Origin: Iris pallida
Lineage: Eukaryota; Streptophyta; Magnoliopsida; Asparagales; Iridaceae
Length of the DNA stretch: 64,000 nt
Reading direction: 5' to 3'
NCBI GenBank assembly: GCA_029216955.1
Contig: JANAVB010031417.1
Span: 22,599,079-22,663,078, forward strand
The first letter of the stretch is position 1. Each line of letters begins with the position of its first letter. The notes beneath the pieces are model-generated. The model was not told where the DNA came from. It did not search any database and worked only from the letters and a program-made list of their open reading frames with translations. Of this stretch, positions 61,761-64,000 are shown piece by piece. A program made the position numbers and the translations under genes.

Positions 61761-64000
61761 CGGAGCATGTATACATTATGCTTAATTATTACCAACCATT
61801 AAATTCCTATTTTAAATTGATTTTCTAGATCAATTTCTTATTTCCCATGTTAATTCTGAAATCTAGTATCAGTTTTCCACTGTTTTGTTTCCAGTTTCCT
61901 AAACTGAGATTTAGCAATCATTTTAACCTCCTAAACACTATTAATTACATGTTGTTAAGTCCCTAACATGTTCATCTATGTATTATCTAGTTGCATGTTG
62001 AAATTGGTTTGAATTGGATGTGGTTTGGTCTCAAAAACTGAGATTTTCCTGTGGACTGTTATGTTTGGTTTTACTGTCATTGCAACCTGAGATTTAGTTC
62101 TCAGTTTTCACAAACCTGGAAATGGGTTATGAGTTGAGTTCTTCATTAACCTGAGAGTGAGTTCAGTAGATTGGACTGAATGTTAATTCAAAATCTGGTT
62201 TCTTTGTTTGATAACCTGGGAATTAGTTGTGTGTTCAGTCCTTGTAAACCTGAAATCAATTATTAGATTGTATTGTCAAACTGAGATTTGAACATCTGAT
62301 TTTCCTTTGTTTTTAAAACCTGAGATTTCAGCTTTCCTTTTCTGATGGACTGTTAACTGGTAATTGGACTGTGGGTTGTTCCATGTGAAAACTGAGAATA
62401 GTTTTTACCATATTGTTAGACTGTTTTGATTTCCTTTCCTTTTATTTGAACTGTCATTTTAACTGATTAAACCTGGGAATAGACTGATTAGCTATGGGAT
62501 GTTTCCTATCAATTGAAAACTGTTTTGGTTCACTATTATTTCATTCCACTATTTCCTGGAATTTCTATTCCTGAACACTGTTTTCTTTTAACTGTTTTGA
62601 CAGAGATTTGGTTGCATTCCAGTCTTTGTAAACTGAGAACATTGGCCTGAGAAAGGGGATATTGGTTGGCACTGGGTTTTCCTGTGTACAACTGATGTTG
62701 GCCTTTCCTTTTTGTTAACTGAACTCATTCATTTCCATTAATTTGCAAATGTTGTTTTCTACAAAAACCTGAAAACACTACCTGAGATGCCACTGTTTGT
62801 TCCTCATTTCAACCACACACATGCTAACATGCCTGACACTAACACACCCTCACTCCCTAGTCACACACACTCTAGTGATAGCTCACACTCTCACTCTCTA
62901 GTCTATGATACACACACATCCACTTGCACATTACACTCTTGTGTTCCCTCTTTTCCTTCCCTATAGATACATGCTTTGTGTTCCTATATAATATATATTA
63001 GTGTTGTACTATACATATTAATTATATATAGGAATGTGTGATAATGTATATATATACATGATACTTTGTGATATGATTGTGTATATGATATATGGGATAT
63101 TATGTGATATGATATATTGAACATAGGGCATGGGTGTAATGGTATAGTGACTATAGGATGGGTGTTTTCTTAGTAGACTTTTAGACATAGACATGTCTTG
63201 TGGTTATGTGTTATAGGCATGGTTGGGCATGGTATGCCTAGTTGGAATCTAGATAGACTGTTTATCCTTAGTAAACCTAGAGTAGACTTGTTAGAACCTA
63301 GAATGACTTGCTAAACCTAGATTAGACTAGTTCGACTTCGAGGGTTGACCAGAGTTGACCAAGAGTTGACTTTGGTCTAGATTGACCTAGATTCATATAG
63401 AACGCATTGTAGTGCATATTATTTACCATTCTGGACTCGTTGTGACTTGTGCTGTTCTAATAGGAGCCAGACACCACTCCTCGGACAGTACATTTTTCTT
63501 GGACACTCAGATAGCAGGCGAGTACATTCTCTGATCTTTTTATACTTACCTGGATTATATTCTTGCTCTAGATTACTCTACATGATGCTGACACGTATCT
63601 TCACTGATTAGTACTATATGGATCCCTTCCTGAGATGTTATCCCTCTACGGGTGCATCGGATATTTCATGTTCATGTACTTTATCATGTGCATCAGGTAC
63701 TCCTTGTACTCGTATTAGTTCATGTTTTTACATGTTCTCATGTACTTTCACGTGCCTCATGTACTACTCATTACATGAGTTCACGTATCTTTAGCTGTAT
63801 TCATGTGCCTATAACGTAACTTGAATGGATCCTTGTGTATTGATTGGGACGGGGTGAGTAGAATTGGTTATGTGAACACTACCCCCAGTAGCTGTATAAA
63901 TGTGCCTCCTTATTTGTATTCATGTGCCCCCAAGCCGTTTACATAACCATTATGCTCTAAATCACGTAGCCACTTACAGTCTCTACTATCATGTATTTAC

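Larger units (their letters stand above)
60004..64000 (+). mobile_element. LTR I (or 5' part of an LTR element), running off the window
   Basis: It starts TGTAACACCCAGTTTTTC inside LTR A'. A TATA box (TATTTATAAG) lies at 60765-60774. A donor GAAGAG|GTGAGT occurs at about 60825 and an acceptor-like TTCTAATAG at about 63463. Between them lie a CGTGTC/CACGTG-rich array (61140-61760), a region of recurrent CCTGAGATTT words (61900-62780), a CACACT tract (62800-62940) and an AT-rich stretch (62980-63120). Length exceeds 3.9 kb. No coding sequence is seen; the longer frames come from the CACGTG array. Confidence 0.75.

Overview
The window is nuclear DNA of a flowering plant. The evidence is a spliced eight-exon calcium-dependent protein kinase (CDPK) gene with a GC-rich first exon, Tekay/Del-type Ty3-gypsy chromoviruses, Ty1-copia elements, a CACTA transposon, a Mutator-like MITE and a tRNA-type SINE. 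A large-genome monocot would fit (GC-rich exon 1, very long LTRs, deep nesting), but nothing here proves it. Only one host gene is convincing. Almost everything else is nested transposable elements, and most of their boundaries can be fixed from target-site duplications (TSDs) read directly in the sequence.

Layout. 1-17597: a decayed Ty3-gypsy element (called A) cut twice. One cut is a solo LTR (K, 1485-4467, TSD GCAGG) in gag. The other is a complete 10.36-kb Tekay-type chromovirus (B, 6508-16864, TSD CGATG) in the reverse transcriptase/RNase H region. About 17598-34462: a decayed Ty1-copia element (J) whose short 3' LTR is split by a 3.6-kb solo LTR (E, 21835-34275, TSD ATTGG). E is itself split by a 5.96-kb non-autonomous CACTA element (22741-28697, TSD GAA) and by another solo LTR (D, 31353-34186, TSD TGTAT). 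34463-39000: AT-rich spacer with a foldback MITE, a SINE and microsatellites.

39251-42536: the CDPK gene, predicted 549 aa, intact, resembling Arabidopsis CPK7/8/14/32. It has acylation signals, a complete kinase domain, an autoinhibitory junction and four canonical EF-hands. 44477-48029: a direct segmental duplication of about 0.65 kb. One copy carries a 1074-bp Mutator-like MITE (TSD ATATTATTA) and the other preserves the nearly unaltered empty site; a 1.1-kb inverted-repeat element lies between the copies. 48066-58433: a reverse-strand Ty1-copia element (G) whose 3' LTR holds a complete 7.4-kb non-coding LTR element (F, TSD CCACC, a LARD). 58434-64000: three LTRs stacked inside one another (B' reverse, A' reverse, I forward) that run off the window.

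The most unusual signal is structural. Several LTR families appear to carry a spliced leader inside the LTR: a TATA box, a short leader with a conserved AG|GCAAGT (GC-type) or GT donor, a long intron rich in CpG repeat arrays, and a conserved acceptor followed by a short exon. That exon encodes an acidic tail and overlaps a start codon context reading MVNTR/MVATR. The second notable item is the CACTA element, which carries three large palindromes, one of them an inverted duplication of a captured DUF674-like gene fragment that could fold into a long hairpin RNA. All splice and expression statements are inference from sequence.
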